64,000 nt of DNA from a virus, in IMG/VR virus record IMGVR_UViG_3300042731_006512, positions 126,001-190,000 of that record; one strand, written 5' to 3'. Below are positions 30,887 through 38,106 of the stretch, piece by piece (the stretch's first letter is position 1; every line of letters starts with the position of its first letter). Both the position numbers and the translations under genes were made by a program. Below the pieces are notes generated by a model. That model worked only from the letters and a program-made list of their open reading frames with translations, searched no databases and was not told the origin of the DNA.

Positions 30887-31153
30887 ATGAAAAAAGACAA
30901 AAATATCAGCGATTTAATACATTCTGCTAAAGACAAGTATGAAGCAATGTATTGGGATTTTGTTTATCAGCGCGGAGTAGATATACCATGCGAACAATGT
31001 AATGGTCTTGGAACTAAGGTATACTCTTCTACTGCTACTTGGCAAGGCGGTATTGGCGGAGCAGCTATGACCACCGATGTATGTGATAAATGCTGGGGCA
31101 GTGGAGATAAATATAGACACTGGGTTAATCTTAGAAAACTGGAGAACAAATGA
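30887..31153 (+). CDS. DnaJ-type zinc protein (88 aa)
   Basis: ATG 30887 chosen; GTG 30884 is also in frame. After a 40-residue helical N-terminus come CEQCNGLGT and, about 33 residues later, CDKCWGSGDK: two CxxCxGxG units as in the DnaJ cysteine-rich domain. There is no J-domain. Placed right after hsp20, it may act with it on unfolded proteins; the same module at 18948 stands beside replication genes, so the role may be general. Confidence 0.6.
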   Translation: MKKDKNISDLIHSAKDKYEAMYWDFVYQRGVDIPCEQCNGLGTKVYSSTATWQGGIGGAAMTTDVCDKCWGSGDKYRHWVNLRKLENK

Positions 31154-31383
31154 CCAGACAAGAAGTATTCGAACTTGTAGAAAAAGAAAGACTATATCAA
31201 AACAAGAAATGGCAAAGAAAAGACAACGAATGGGATAGACCAGACACAACAAAACTTACTGTACTAGCAGAAGAGTTCGGAGAAGTAGCAAGAGCTATAC
31301 TAGAAAACAACCCTGGAAATCTAAAAGAAGAGCTTGTCCAAGTAGCAGCGGTATCTGTTGCCTGGTTAGAGAGTTTAAAATGA
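31150..31383 (+). CDS. MazG-like nucleotide pyrophosphohydrolase domain protein
   Basis: A 77-residue helical protein: VEKERLYQNKKWQRKD near the N-terminus, then KLTVLAEEFGEVARAILEN with the EExxE metal-binding pattern of the all-alpha NTP pyrophosphatase superfamily, and ELVQVAAVSVAWLESL. It would hydrolyse nucleoside triphosphates, cleaning the nucleotide pool or lowering alarmones as proposed for cyanophage MazG. Short for the family, but phage versions of this size are common. Confidence 0.7.
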   Translation: MTRQEVFELVEKERLYQNKKWQRKDNEWDRPDTTKLTVLAEEFGEVARAILENNPGNLKEELVQVAAVSVAWLESLK

Positions 31384-31598
31384 CAGTCAAGGAACTAATA
31401 CAACAACTTGAAAGCCTACCCCAAGATTTTCCTGTATTAGTCGATGACTATGACTATCCTGATGGATGGGCATTGTCTCACGTAGACTCAGTTGCTAGAC
31501 ATTGGTTTGCTACAGACAAAGACAGCGAGTTTAACGGAAAAGATGTTGAATGCGTACTAATAGGCTCTGGAGACTGGTTCCCAAGCCCCATCAAATAA
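31380..31598 (+). CDS. Hypothetical protein (72 aa)
   Basis: A 72-residue acidic protein starting in an ATGA overlap. It begins TVKELIQQLESLPQDFPVLV, a phrase seen in many small phage proteins of unknown function (VKELIxxLxxxPxdxPV), followed by an acidic loop and a strand (ECVLIGSGDWF). Ends just before the convergent endolysin gene. Confidence 0.55.
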   Translation: MTVKELIQQLESLPQDFPVLVDDYDYPDGWALSHVDSVARHWFATDKDSEFNGKDVECVLIGSGDWFPSPIK

Positions 31599-31615
31599 AC
31601 AAAAAAAATTTATTT
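31593..31615. terminator. AT-rich convergent hairpin
   Basis: AAATAAA (31593-31599) and TTTATTT (31609-31615) flank an A-rich loop between the ends of two convergent genes (31598 plus, 31610 minus). Seven A-T pairs make a weak stem, but the A and T tracts on either side could let it work as a two-way terminator. No GC-rich terminator is present here. Confidence 0.3.
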
Positions 31616-32284
31616 AGTTAAGTATTTCTTGAACGCTGCATCAGAAAGCGGCCCAAAAATACCATCCACCTGTCCAGTATAGCCATAGCGTTTAAGAACT
31701 AACTGGACATATTTGGCTGTCATAGTACGAAAAGCGTCCATATCTACGCCCCAGCCTGGACAAGTTTTCCTTAGAACCCTCGAACCTTTGGCTCCTGGCA
31801 GCCAGCCTGTAAAACGAAGTTCTCTGTGACCCACAAGGTGTTTATCTGTAGGTGGCAGACCAAGCTTTAAAAGTATATCTCCAGAGCGCTTCCAAGCAGA
31901 AGAAAGCATTTTTGTCGTCGGCGCATACACCAGATTAAAAGCAGATACATCCTCTCCTGAACTATCAGAACATTTATATAGCAAAACTAAACCTAACGAT
32001 GACTTATTCCAAACTCCTACATGCCAAGATACTTCTGTCCAATCTAATGTAGAAAAGCAAACTCCATCTGTATTAATCATTTCAGCATATGTAACTGCAG
32101 GACAGCCCTTACCAGGTGATATATGACATTTTGGACTTATATCATAAGAGGCTATTTGTTCAGGTGTAGCTAACCAATCTGAAGTATGTATTACTAATCT
32201 CTTAATGTCAGAGAGCTTTCTTTTATTGTATGTTCGAGTCTCATGCCTTGGTAGAACATTCTTGATATCTATTACCGCTGCCAT
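31610..32284 (-). CDS. Endolysin: N-acetylmuramoyl-L-alanine amidase
   Basis: A 224-residue protein, start ATG 32284 behind AAGGAG. Residues 28-190 match the amidase_2/T7-lysozyme fold: RLVIHTSDW with zinc ligand His33, SWHVGVWNKSSLGL (His88), LVGHRELRFTGWLPGAKGSR and KTCPGWGVD with the Cys ligand. The final 35 residues (VQLVLKRYGYTGQVDGIFGP) are a peptidoglycan-binding repeat. It cleaves the amide bond between muramic acid and the stem peptide to release progeny. No signal peptide, so export needs a holin. It stands alone on the minus strand amid plus-strand genes. Confidence 0.9.
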   Translation of the reverse strand: MAAVIDIKNVLPRHETRTYNKRKLSDIKRLVIHTSDWLATPEQIASYDISPKCHISPGKGCPAVTYAEMINTDGVCFSTLDWTEVSWHVGVWNKSSLGLVLLYKCSDSSGEDVSAFNLVYAPTTKMLSSAWKRSGDILLKLGLPPTDKHLVGHRELRFTGWLPGAKGSRVLRKTCPGWGVDMDAFRTMTAKYVQLVLKRYGYTGQVDGIFGPLSDAAFKKYLTK

Positions 32285-32304
32285 AATAAACTCCTTTTTA
32301 TTTA

Positions 32305-32313
32305 AGTATAGCA
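32305..32313 (-). promoter_or_regulatory. Extended -10 promoter of the endolysin
   Basis: On the minus strand TGCTATACT (forward 32305-32313) gives a TGn-extended -10 with 5 of 6 consensus bases, 21 bases before the endolysin ATG. The -35 position (TTATTT) is poor, as often with extended -10 promoters. The predicted leader is about 14 bases and contains the AAGGAG. Confidence 0.45.
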
Positions 32314-32362
32314 TAAAAAAAATATTGAAATAAAAGATATCGCGCGCTAAGATGTAGAGAAT

Positions 32363-32435
32363 GCCGGTGTAGCTCAATAGGTAGAGCCCTGGTTTTGTAC
32401 TCCAGGGGTTTCGGGTCCAAGTCCTGACGCCGGCT
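32363..32435 (+). tRNA. tRNA-Thr (anticodon TGT)
   Basis: A full cloverleaf can be drawn: acceptor GCCGGTG/CGCCGGC (7 bp, one G-U), D-stem GCTC/GAGC with loop AATAGGTA, anticodon stem CTGGT/TCCAG (last pair T-T mismatch) with loop TTTGTAC giving TGT at 34-36, five-base variable loop, and T-stem TCGGG/CCTGA with loop TCCAAGT. G1-C72 and C2-G71 agree with threonine identity. It reads ACA codons, common in AT-rich genes. No encoded CCA. T-loop position 55 is C instead of T, slightly unusual. Confidence 0.9.
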
Positions 32436-32457
32436 TCAAAAAAAAGGAGAAACAAAA

Positions 32458-32652
32458 ATGAAAACAGCAGTAGTTGAAGTTTACAGCCATAATGATGGCG
32501 TCATCCTAAGAAAAAGAATCTCTGTTCCTGACTTAGATGCCTATAGACAAGCTATATGGCAAGGACTCGTTTCTGGTCGTGAGTTTGTTCTAATAGAAGA
32601 CTCCTTGATATGCAGAAATATAATCAAAATGGTGACTGTAAAAGCAAAATGA
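32458..32652 (+). CDS. Hypothetical protein (64 aa)
   Basis: A 64-residue protein behind AAAAAGGAGAAACAAAA, 22 bases after the tRNA. Strand-rich N-terminal half (TAVVEVYSHNDGVILRK) and a helix; resembles tiny beta-beta-alpha phage proteins. Overlaps the next gene by four bases. Function unknown. Confidence 0.5.
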   Translation: MKTAVVEVYSHNDGVILRKRISVPDLDAYRQAIWQGLVSGREFVLIEDSLICRNIIKMVTVKAK

Positions 32653-33302
32653 ACGAACAACTAACAAAAAAACTCTGGGCTAAATATCCTCTATTATATG
32701 AGGATAAGAATGCCAGTATACAAAACTCACTGATACCATTTGGATTTGAATGTGGAAATGGTTGGTATGATTTAATCGACGAGCTGTCTTTTGAGCTCGA
32801 AAAAGAAATACGAGATTATAAATCAAAATATCCAGACTTACATTGCGAAGCTTGCTACTGTCCAAGAGAAGAACATTACGGATGTGAATCTGCTTGCCCG
32901 GGTAAGTGTTTAGCCGTTAGAAAAATACCAACTAAATATAAGTATAAACGTAAAATATTTTATTTTAGACCTAAATGGTTATCTAAGGCATTAACTTTTC
33001 TTTTTTCTGTTAGACACGCGGCGCAAAATAAAATACTCGAGCTATTCTTTTTTAAATATCAAATCTGTCATTGCGAGCAGTATAGACACCCACACCCGAG
33101 AGCAAGCCAGGTAAAAAGTAAGTTCGCAACCCTTCGTTTCTATATGACCTGCGCTACACAAAAAATGTATGACCTAATATCCGAGGCAGAAAAGAAGTCA
33201 GCTGTTACCTGCGAAGAATGTGGGCAGCCTGGAACTCTAAGAGGCGGCGGATGGTTGGAAACTCTATGCGATAAATGTGTAGAAGAAAGGAAAAAACAAT
33301 GA
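32649..33302 (+). CDS. Conserved phage protein with zinc motifs
   Basis: Start taken as ATG 32649. The 217-residue product contains IPFGFECGNGWYDLIDELS, ASQVKSKFATLRFY and a C-terminal CEECGQPGTLRGGGWLETLC; I know this motif order from a common family of phage and bacterial proteins of unknown function. Here the family core is interrupted by an extra segment with CEACYCPREEHYGCESACPG, probably another metal site. Function unknown. Confidence 0.6.
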   Translation: MNEQLTKKLWAKYPLLYEDKNASIQNSLIPFGFECGNGWYDLIDELSFELEKEIRDYKSKYPDLHCEACYCPREEHYGCESACPGKCLAVRKIPTKYKYKRKIFYFRPKWLSKALTFLFSVRHAAQNKILELFFFKYQICHCEQYRHPHPRASQVKSKFATLRFYMTCATQKMYDLISEAEKKSAVTCEECGQPGTLRGGGWLETLCDKCVEERKKQ

Positions 33303-33532
33303 AAACCATAAAAGTATCAGGGGTTTACACAATAACTGTTCCGTTATCTAACTACAAAATGCGTATTGACGATGAAACTTTTAACGACTTAAAAGAACTC
33401 CAAGAAGAAGAAAACTGGGAAGACCTTGACTGGAATATCTACCTATTGCTTCGCGATAGGTGTGAAGATATTATTTCTTTAGGTGACGATGAGTTCGAAG
33501 GTGATAGCCTGGTTGAGTTCTCAGATGACTGA
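33299..33532 (+). CDS. Small acidic protein (77 aa)
   Basis: ATG 33299 chosen in the overlap with the previous stop. The 77-residue product starts KTIKVSGVYTITVPLSNY (beta hairpin) and continues into acidic helices ending in a run of Glu and Asp. No family recognised. Overlaps the following zinc ribbon gene by eight bases. Confidence 0.45.
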   Translation: MKTIKVSGVYTITVPLSNYKMRIDDETFNDLKELQEEENWEDLDWNIYLLLRDRCEDIISLGDDEFEGDSLVEFSDD

Positions 33533-33710
33533 GTCTCTAGATATCTGCCCGCGATGTAAACACCCACATATCTTTTTTGCCGGCGCGGACAAGGAATACA
33601 AAGTTGGAGATATGGAATACTGCCCCAAGTGTGGTCTTGAAATATTTATAGATTGGGATGGTAATGAAGACAGTATAGATATGGAAAGATGTATTTTCTG
33701 GTATACTTAA
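33525..33710 (+). CDS. Zinc ribbon protein (61 aa)
   Basis: ATG 33525 chosen. The ribbon CPRCKHPHIFFAGADKEYKV then CPKC (two CxxC knuckles 22 residues apart) makes a small zinc domain, followed by an acidic tail. Its stop is directly followed by a hairpin and the 203-base gap. Confidence 0.5.
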   Translation: MTESLDICPRCKHPHIFFAGADKEYKVGDMEYCPKCGLEIFIDWDGNEDSIDMERCIFWYT

Positions 33711-33913
33711 ACAGCTACAAAGCTGCTTTCAATCAACTAAGCAGCCTGTAAAAATAGAATAGAATAGTTTAATCCAAAGCCTAAATGTCAACTCTAAGTT
33801 GACAAATCGTTCCATAAAAACAACTGTTCCGCAAGGTGTGGAACAACCAAAAATATAGAATAGTAAATATTTAAAAAGAAAAAATATTACTCTAAACCAT
33901 AAGAAGGGAGAGA
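33711..33913 (+). promoter_or_regulatory. Non-coding region with three inverted repeats
   Basis: A 203-base gap without a gene. It holds a hairpin GCTGCTT...AAGCAGC (33722-33728 with 33739-33745), enclosed by ACAG/CTGT and lacking a T tract; the 8-bp perfect inverted repeat TGTCAACT-cta-AGTTGACA (33786-33804), which contains TTGACA -35 hexamers in both directions; and TGTTCC...GGAACA (33825-33845). Copies of TAGAAT occur at both ends (about 33754-33763 and 33860). The layout suggests an operator/promoter region for the 33914 gene, but no good -10 at the right distance was found. Confidence 0.45.
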
Positions 33914-34528
33914 ATGGACAGAAAAGAAGCCGTTGAATACACAGGTGGATTATCATCAGTTAGTAAAATGCCAGGTATGTCTTATGGATTACCCGCAACT
34001 GCATGTAAGACAGGTGTAAAGTTAAGAAAGATACCTGGCTCAGTATGTTCTAAATGCTATGGAAGAAAAGGATACTATCCAAGGTCAATAGTACGTGCCG
34101 CACAGGAACGAAGGCTTAAGTCTCTGAAAAATGGCAAGAAATGGATAGAAGGAATGGCGTGGTTGATAAACCACTCAAAATCAAAATATTTTCGCTGGCA
34201 TGACACTGGTGACCTTCAGCATCTAACCCACCTCAAAATGATTATCAAAGTATGCGAGCTTACACCAGAAACTAAACATCGACTACCAACTAAAGAAATA
34301 GAAATAGTTAGAAAATACCTAGAAAAACATACTCTTCCAGATAACCTTGTAATCAGAATATCGTCCTATTATATAGGGCAAGGACCAATGAAAGAGTTTA
34401 ATAACACATCAACAGTAAATACAGATATAGGCTTCAAATGCCCTGCTACAAGAACAAGGAATATATGCGGAGATTGTAGGGCTTGTTGGGATAGAAAAGT
34501 GAAGAATATTGATTATAGATTACATTAG
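33914..34528 (+). CDS. GP88-like conserved phage protein
   Basis: A 204-residue protein behind AAGAAGGGAGAGA. It shows SKMPGMSYGLPATACKTGVKL-type start, GSVCSKCYGRKGYYP, FRWHDTGDLQHLTHL, LPTKEIEIVRKYL and a final CPATRTRNICGDCRACW. This order matches the phage 'gene product 88' family (name from memory). Conserved cysteines suggest a metal or cluster site, and the His/Asp in WHDTGD a possible active site; biochemical function is not established. Confidence 0.7.
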   Translation: MDRKEAVEYTGGLSSVSKMPGMSYGLPATACKTGVKLRKIPGSVCSKCYGRKGYYPRSIVRAAQERRLKSLKNGKKWIEGMAWLINHSKSKYFRWHDTGDLQHLTHLKMIIKVCELTPETKHRLPTKEIEIVRKYLEKHTLPDNLVIRISSYYIGQGPMKEFNNTSTVNTDIGFKCPATRTRNICGDCRACWDRKVKNIDYRLH

Positions 34529-34546
34529 AAAAAAAGAGGAAAGGCA

Positions 34547-34750
34547 ATGACATTTTGGGATACAGTTCTAGCTTGCAGCATTGGTGGTTTTGTTATATTA
34601 ACAATCCAAAGACTTCATAAAGCATTTATAGTTGTGAATAATACCGACTGCTATTTATGTTGTTCCTTAAAGGAATGGCTGAAAGCAATAGTGTCAATAG
34701 TGCTGTTTGGTAATATGGACCTAAGAGGAAGCTCTTACCGAGAAGAATAA
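34547..34750 (+). CDS. Small membrane protein (67 aa)
   Basis: A 67-residue protein behind AGAGGAAAGGCA with one hydrophobic segment (TVLACSIGGFVILTI, residues 6-20), a CYLCC cluster and a second semi-hydrophobic stretch near residue 48. A membrane-associated role is likely; nothing more can be said. The 94 bases that follow are AT-rich and carry two tandem AATGAAAGGAGA ribosome sites. Confidence 0.45.
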   Translation: MTFWDTVLACSIGGFVILTIQRLHKAFIVVNNTDCYLCCSLKEWLKAIVSIVLFGNMDLRGSSYREE

Positions 34751-34844
34751 AAGAAATAACATACAATGAATTTTTAGAACTAATTAAAAATATTTACAAC
34801 AATCTAACCTAACAAAAATGAAAGGAGAATGAAAGGAGAGAGAA

Positions 34845-35093
34845 ATGAAAAGAAACGGATATTTATATTCTTATATGGATGAAGAAAAACGAAATGGAAG
34901 GAAACTTTGGAAAGCGATTAACGCTATTGTTGGTTCCACTATGAAAAACCCAACTACACAAGCCTTGCAAATAGCACACAAATGTGGTCTTGATATGTAC
35001 AGGAAAGAATATGAAAAGGACCATTGGTCTGCTAAAAACAGAATGTCTAACGAAACGTTCGAAAGAGTATTTAGAGACAAACTTATTTATTAG
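34845..35093 (+). CDS. Basic hypothetical protein (82 aa)
   Basis: An 82-residue basic protein (LWKAINAIVGSTMKNPTTQA; MYRKEYEKDHWSAKNRMS) preceded by a duplicated ribosome site. Helical, charged and probably DNA- or RNA-associated. No family recognised. Confidence 0.45.
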   Translation: MKRNGYLYSYMDEEKRNGRKLWKAINAIVGSTMKNPTTQALQIAHKCGLDMYRKEYEKDHWSAKNRMSNETFERVFRDKLIY

Positions 35094-35129
35094 AATACAC
35101 TCTAAATCCAGAAAAAGAAAGGAAAAATT

Positions 35130-35564
35130 ATGGGCCTCCATCGTCGTCGCACTCAAGGACATACCTCTAATTCCTCCTCTGTTGAAATTGAAGAAAATGC
35201 AGTTATGGAAGTAGTAGAAACCCTCGACAGGATAATGGGAAAGCCGGAGATTGAGCAATTTTCTAACGAAATAAGTCAACACAGTATTTTGGCGCGTACT
35301 ATGCTATTTTATTCCTATCCACAAGATACAAAATATCAAGGGACAACAAGAGTGAAGAATAAAGCTAAAATAAAGCTTATAGACAAAGTCCTAATTGTAT
35401 TAAAAGAAGACGACCAAGGTAAAGGTATGTGGACTCAAGAAATCATAGATGGAGGAGAAAAAAGAGGATGGGAAATAAAACGCGGAGATATACAAAATTG
35501 TCTCATATATCGGCAAGAATTTATTAAAAGAATCGGACGGGGTATATATCAATACAAAAACTGA
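35130..35564 (+). CDS. Winged-helix protein, HARE-HTH-like
   Basis: A 144-residue protein behind AAAGAAAGGAAAAATT. The last 60 residues (KIKLIDKVLIVLKEDDQGKG, then MWTQEIIDGGEKRGWEIK and RIGRGIYQYKN) have the pattern of a HARE-HTH or related winged helix: a first helix starting the domain, an MTxxEI-like helix and the GxGxY wing. Such domains bind DNA or DNA-associated enzymes. N-terminal 20 residues are His/Arg/Ser-rich. A regulator acting on the neighbouring long non-coding gaps is possible. Confidence 0.5.
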   Translation: MGLHRRRTQGHTSNSSSVEIEENAVMEVVETLDRIMGKPEIEQFSNEISQHSILARTMLFYSYPQDTKYQGTTRVKNKAKIKLIDKVLIVLKEDDQGKGMWTQEIIDGGEKRGWEIKRGDIQNCLIYRQEFIKRIGRGIYQYKN

Positions 35565-35829
35565 AAAACGAATATTTTGTCACACATAGAGTTAACATTC
35601 CCGACTACAAAAAATTGAACTTTTTGCCCGCAAGAAGGTAACCGGTTGGGATTGTTGGGGAAATGAAATCTAAACTATTGCAATTTCCGCTGGCTTAAAA
35701 CATTCAAATTCGTACAATTAGAGATAAGGGTTAAGAAATCTTTTGTTATCATCTTAACTCTATCCAAGCCAATGAACTAGGCGTTGAAGATTAAGGGTAG
35801 CTCCCTTTAATAGCCGAGGAGTTTTAAGT
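35565..35829 (+). promoter_or_regulatory. Long leader region with hairpins before 35830
   Basis: At 265 bases the longest gene-free stretch here. An inverted repeat AGGGTTAAG...CTTAACTCT (about 35727-35761, nine pairs with one G-U) and a hairpin AAGGG-tagct-CCCTT (about 35792-35808) lie just before the ribosome site GCCGAGGAG of the gene at 35830. GGTAACCGGTTGGGATTG near 35637 is locally GC-richer than the surroundings. Probably a structured 5' leader; no convincing -35/-10 pair was found. Confidence 0.35.
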
Positions 35830-36201
35830 ATGTTGAATCAAGGGAAAAGAATATTAAACCAGAAAGACAAGATTTTTATCGACACTTTATTAAAAAAAAG
35901 AAAAAAACAATGGAACAACGTATATGTAAAAATTTCTAAATTTGGAGCCGATGTTTTAAATCTTCGCACCTTTAACGAGAGCAATATATACTGCATTTCT
36001 TACAAGGTGCACAAAAATTATGAATATTCCATTTGTTTATTCGAACATAAGATATATACATATGATGAATTACCTGGAGCAAGTGCAAATTCCTCATACA
36101 GCTGGAAAAAGTCTCTGTATTCATGGGGAAAGAAACATAAAGATTTCGTAGGATTTATAACTAACCCTTCGTATTGCGAAATAATCAAAGCGTTAAAATA
36201 A
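35830..36201 (+). CDS. Hypothetical protein (123 aa)
   Basis: A 123-residue basic protein behind GAGGAGTTTTAAGT. Helical N-terminus (RILNQKDKIFIDTLLKKR), then beta strands (NVYVKISKFGADVL; IYCISYKVHKNYEYSICLFE). Resembles a small alpha/beta domain; not recognised. It follows the long leader at 35565. Confidence 0.45.
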   Translation: MLNQGKRILNQKDKIFIDTLLKKRKKQWNNVYVKISKFGADVLNLRTFNESNIYCISYKVHKNYEYSICLFEHKIYTYDELPGASANSSYSWKKSLYSWGKKHKDFVGFITNPSYCEIIKALK

Positions 36202-36220
36202 ACAAAAAAGGGGAGAAGAA

Positions 36221-36496
36221 ATGAGTCTAGGAGAAATAATATTATTTGGCTCTGTAGTAGTATCGTGTTATAAAATCTTCAACGCTACAGGAAAGCTTAT
36301 TGTAAAACTTTTCCAATGGCATAATGGTTACGAAAAATACCGCGTGAGTGGCGAAGAAAGGATATCTGCAACCGTTGACCATTTCCAGAAAAAGCGTTGC
36401 GAATGTTTAAGGTCTCTATATGGATATTTTAAAAAAGAGTTCGAAGAATGGAAATATTCTCTTGGAACAGGCCAACAATCTACAAGAAAGGACTAA
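36221..36496 (+). CDS. Membrane-anchored small protein (91 aa)
   Basis: Preceded by AAAGGGGAGAAGAA. Residues 4-22 (GEIILFGSVVVSCYKIF) form a hydrophobic anchor, and the remaining 70 residues are a charged cytosolic helix. Start of a short run of membrane-protein genes (36221-36705). Function unknown. Confidence 0.5.
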   Translation: MSLGEIILFGSVVVSCYKIFNATGKLIVKLFQWHNGYEKYRVSGEERISATVDHFQKKRCECLRSLYGYFKKEFEEWKYSLGTGQQSTRKD

Positions 36497-36498
36497 CA

Positions 36499-36705
36499 AT
36501 GGCACTCCCACCAGTATCAACTATTCACAGACTATTTCCACAGATAGAAATAGGTAAAGAAATCAAGGATGTAACGACATATTTTGGAGCACCTGCTTTG
36601 GGTGGCTTGCTTATTGGCGGGCTATTCTCTGCCCCGATTATCGGAGGATTGATAGGATTAAGTATTCCTATAGGATTAGTTGGATATTGTTGTTTTAAGA
36701 GTTAG
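36499..36705 (+). CDS. Glycine-rich two-helix membrane protein (68 aa)
   Basis: ATG 36499 chosen, two bases after the previous stop. Residues 30-65 are hydrophobic with repeated Gly (APALGGLLIGGLFSAPIIGG...LIGLSIPIGLVGYCC), a glycine-zipper pattern favouring helix packing in membranes, as in small pore-forming or channel proteins. A holin-like or toxin-like role is possible but unproven. Confidence 0.5.
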   Translation: MALPPVSTIHRLFPQIEIGKEIKDVTTYFGAPALGGLLIGGLFSAPIIGGLIGLSIPIGLVGYCCFKS

Positions 36706-36741
36706 GTGTTTAAAAAGATATGCCGCGCGCAGGAGAAAATA

Positions 36742-36963
36742 ATGGACGAAAGAATAAAGAGCCTTGTACTATACGCTTATTATTCAGGTATAGAGAATCC
36801 TGATGATGTATACGATTATGTCTGCGCGCAGACAGGTGAAACTGAAAAAGAAACAGAAGTTACAGCGTGGACTCTTCATTTGATTAATGAAGGATTGCTT
36901 GAAATGACACTAGATGGGCCGAGAGCACCTAAACTTGGAGTAGGTAGTAAACCTTTGCCTTGA
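36742..36963 (+). CDS. Hypothetical protein (73 aa)
   Basis: ATG 36742 chosen behind CAGGAGAAAATA; an in-frame GTG at 36706 is less likely. Helical acidic protein (RIKSLVLYAYYSGIENPDDV) that may be a small winged-helix-like domain (TAWTLHLINEGLLEMTLDG). Contains the 14-bp palindrome GTCTGCGCGCAGAC within its coding sequence. Last plus-strand gene before the convergent junction. Confidence 0.5.
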   Translation: MDERIKSLVLYAYYSGIENPDDVYDYVCAQTGETEKETEVTAWTLHLINEGLLEMTLDGPRAPKLGVGSKPLP

Positions 36964-37033
36964 AAATACCGCACGTGATAACACAGATATAAAACTAACT
37001 ATTAATATATAGATATTACCGTACGATACAAAG

Positions 37034-37546
37034 TTAACCTCTTGCCCTTCTCTCTTTTCTTTTAGCTTTGCGCCATTCTTTAGCTTTCTTTAACCTTTGC
37101 TTATAATATTCTGACTTTTTAAACTCTTGATAGGCACTTTTTCGGCTGGTTATTTTTGACTGTTTGGCTTTGACAGATTTTGAAATCCATTTTTTGTATG
37201 CTCCAGGCTGCATTTCTCCGCTGCCTGGACCATCATATCTTTTATCAATAGCTTTTAAACTTAACTCTTCGCCTTCGGTAAACCTTATTAGTTTAATACC
37301 TAGTTGTTTGCATATATATTCTTTTTGTTCATCTCTATTCTGAGCTAAGTAGAAATCTGATTTAGTTTTATAGAAATGGTTATTATAAGTAGAATGTTGT
37401 TGGCCGTCAAACTCGAAAGCTACATTTAGTTCTGGAATATAGAAATCTAAGCGTAAGTTATTTGAAAAAGTATATTCGGATATTATTTTTTTGCCAGGAA
37501 AGTATTCTCTTAGTAGATTATAAAGACAGGTGGCGGCGCGAGACAT
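37034..37546 (-). CDS. Vsr/DUF559-like PD-(D/E)XK endonuclease
   Basis: A 170-residue basic protein. RLDFYIPELNVAFEFDGQQH supplies the D...ExD/H core of very-short-patch-repair-like and phage homing nucleases, followed by NRDEQKEYICKQLGIKLIRF, a conserved motif of that group. The last 60 residues are an extremely basic Lys/Arg/Ser tail likely to bind DNA. It could be a free-standing homing nuclease or a repair enzyme. Terminal gene of the long minus-strand array. Confidence 0.75.
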   Translation of the reverse strand: MSRAATCLYNLLREYFPGKKIISEYTFSNNLRLDFYIPELNVAFEFDGQQHSTYNNHFYKTKSDFYLAQNRDEQKEYICKQLGIKLIRFTEGEELSLKAIDKRYDGPGSGEMQPGAYKKWISKSVKAKQSKITSRKSAYQEFKKSEYYKQRLKKAKEWRKAKRKERRARG

Positions 37547-37750
37547 TTACCAACCAACAATAATACATAATGGACCAAGTATTAATCTATAAGCAAACAT
37601 TTCTTGATTTTTAAGTCTACAAAAAGAAAAGATATGTGTTTCTGTTTTGTCTTTCATTGTTCTAAACCACCCACACGGTTTGGAACAAGACCATCCAATA
37701 CATACAAGAAATCTGCCAAGCTCTATATATTTAGTCCAAGGTTCAGTCAT
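37547..37750 (-). CDS. Small hydrophobic protein (67 aa)
   Basis: A 67-residue protein directly adjacent to the nuclease gene. It has a Cys/Trp-rich centre (CIGWSCSKPCGWF) and a hydrophobic C-terminus (FAYRLILGPLCIIVGW) that may insert in the membrane. Starts in an ATGA overlap with the upstream gene. Function unknown. Confidence 0.4.
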   Translation of the reverse strand: MTEPWTKYIELGRFLVCIGWSCSKPCGWFRTMKDKTETHIFSFCRLKNQEMFAYRLILGPLCIIVGW

Positions 37751-38106
37751 TTTAATCTCCAGGCATTTGGGTCTTTATATCCCCCAAAAACTATATGACC
37801 CAATCCACTTTCTACCATCTCAGAGCTGCGCTCAGCAATATCACTTAACTTATGCTCCTGACAAAATCGTGCCAGCTCTTCTGCTTCTTCATCATCTTGT
37901 ATAAACTTAAAATGTCCATATATATCCTCAGAAAAAGATACAGTAGTAGGAACATATTCTTCTATATAACACTTGCCTGAGTGTAGGCCAGCAATACAAA
38001 TCATTAACCAGTATTCTTTTAAACCTCGAGATAGCCGCGCCAACCTTAACATATGAGCATTGCCAGGAATAAGCTGAATATTCTTATCAAGTAATCTTAT
38101 TGCCAC
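37747..38106 (-). CDS. Hypothetical protein (119 aa)
   Basis: A 119-residue protein with mixed helix/strand content (IQLIPGNAHMLRLARLSRGL; HFKFIQDDEEAEELARFCQE). Overlaps the upstream gene by 20 bases and the downstream gene by four. No motif recognised. Confidence 0.5.
   Translation of the reverse strand: MAIRLLDKNIQLIPGNAHMLRLARLSRGLKEYWLMICIAGLHSGKCYIEEYVPTTVSFSEDIYGHFKFIQDDEEAEELARFCQEHKLSDIAERSSEMVESGLGHIVFGGYKDPNAWRLK

Noticed and set aside
36964-37033. Rho-independent terminator at the convergent junction
   Set aside because: The 70 bases contain a near-direct repeat (ACCGCACG / ACCGTACG) and CACGTG, but no stable stem followed by a T tract.
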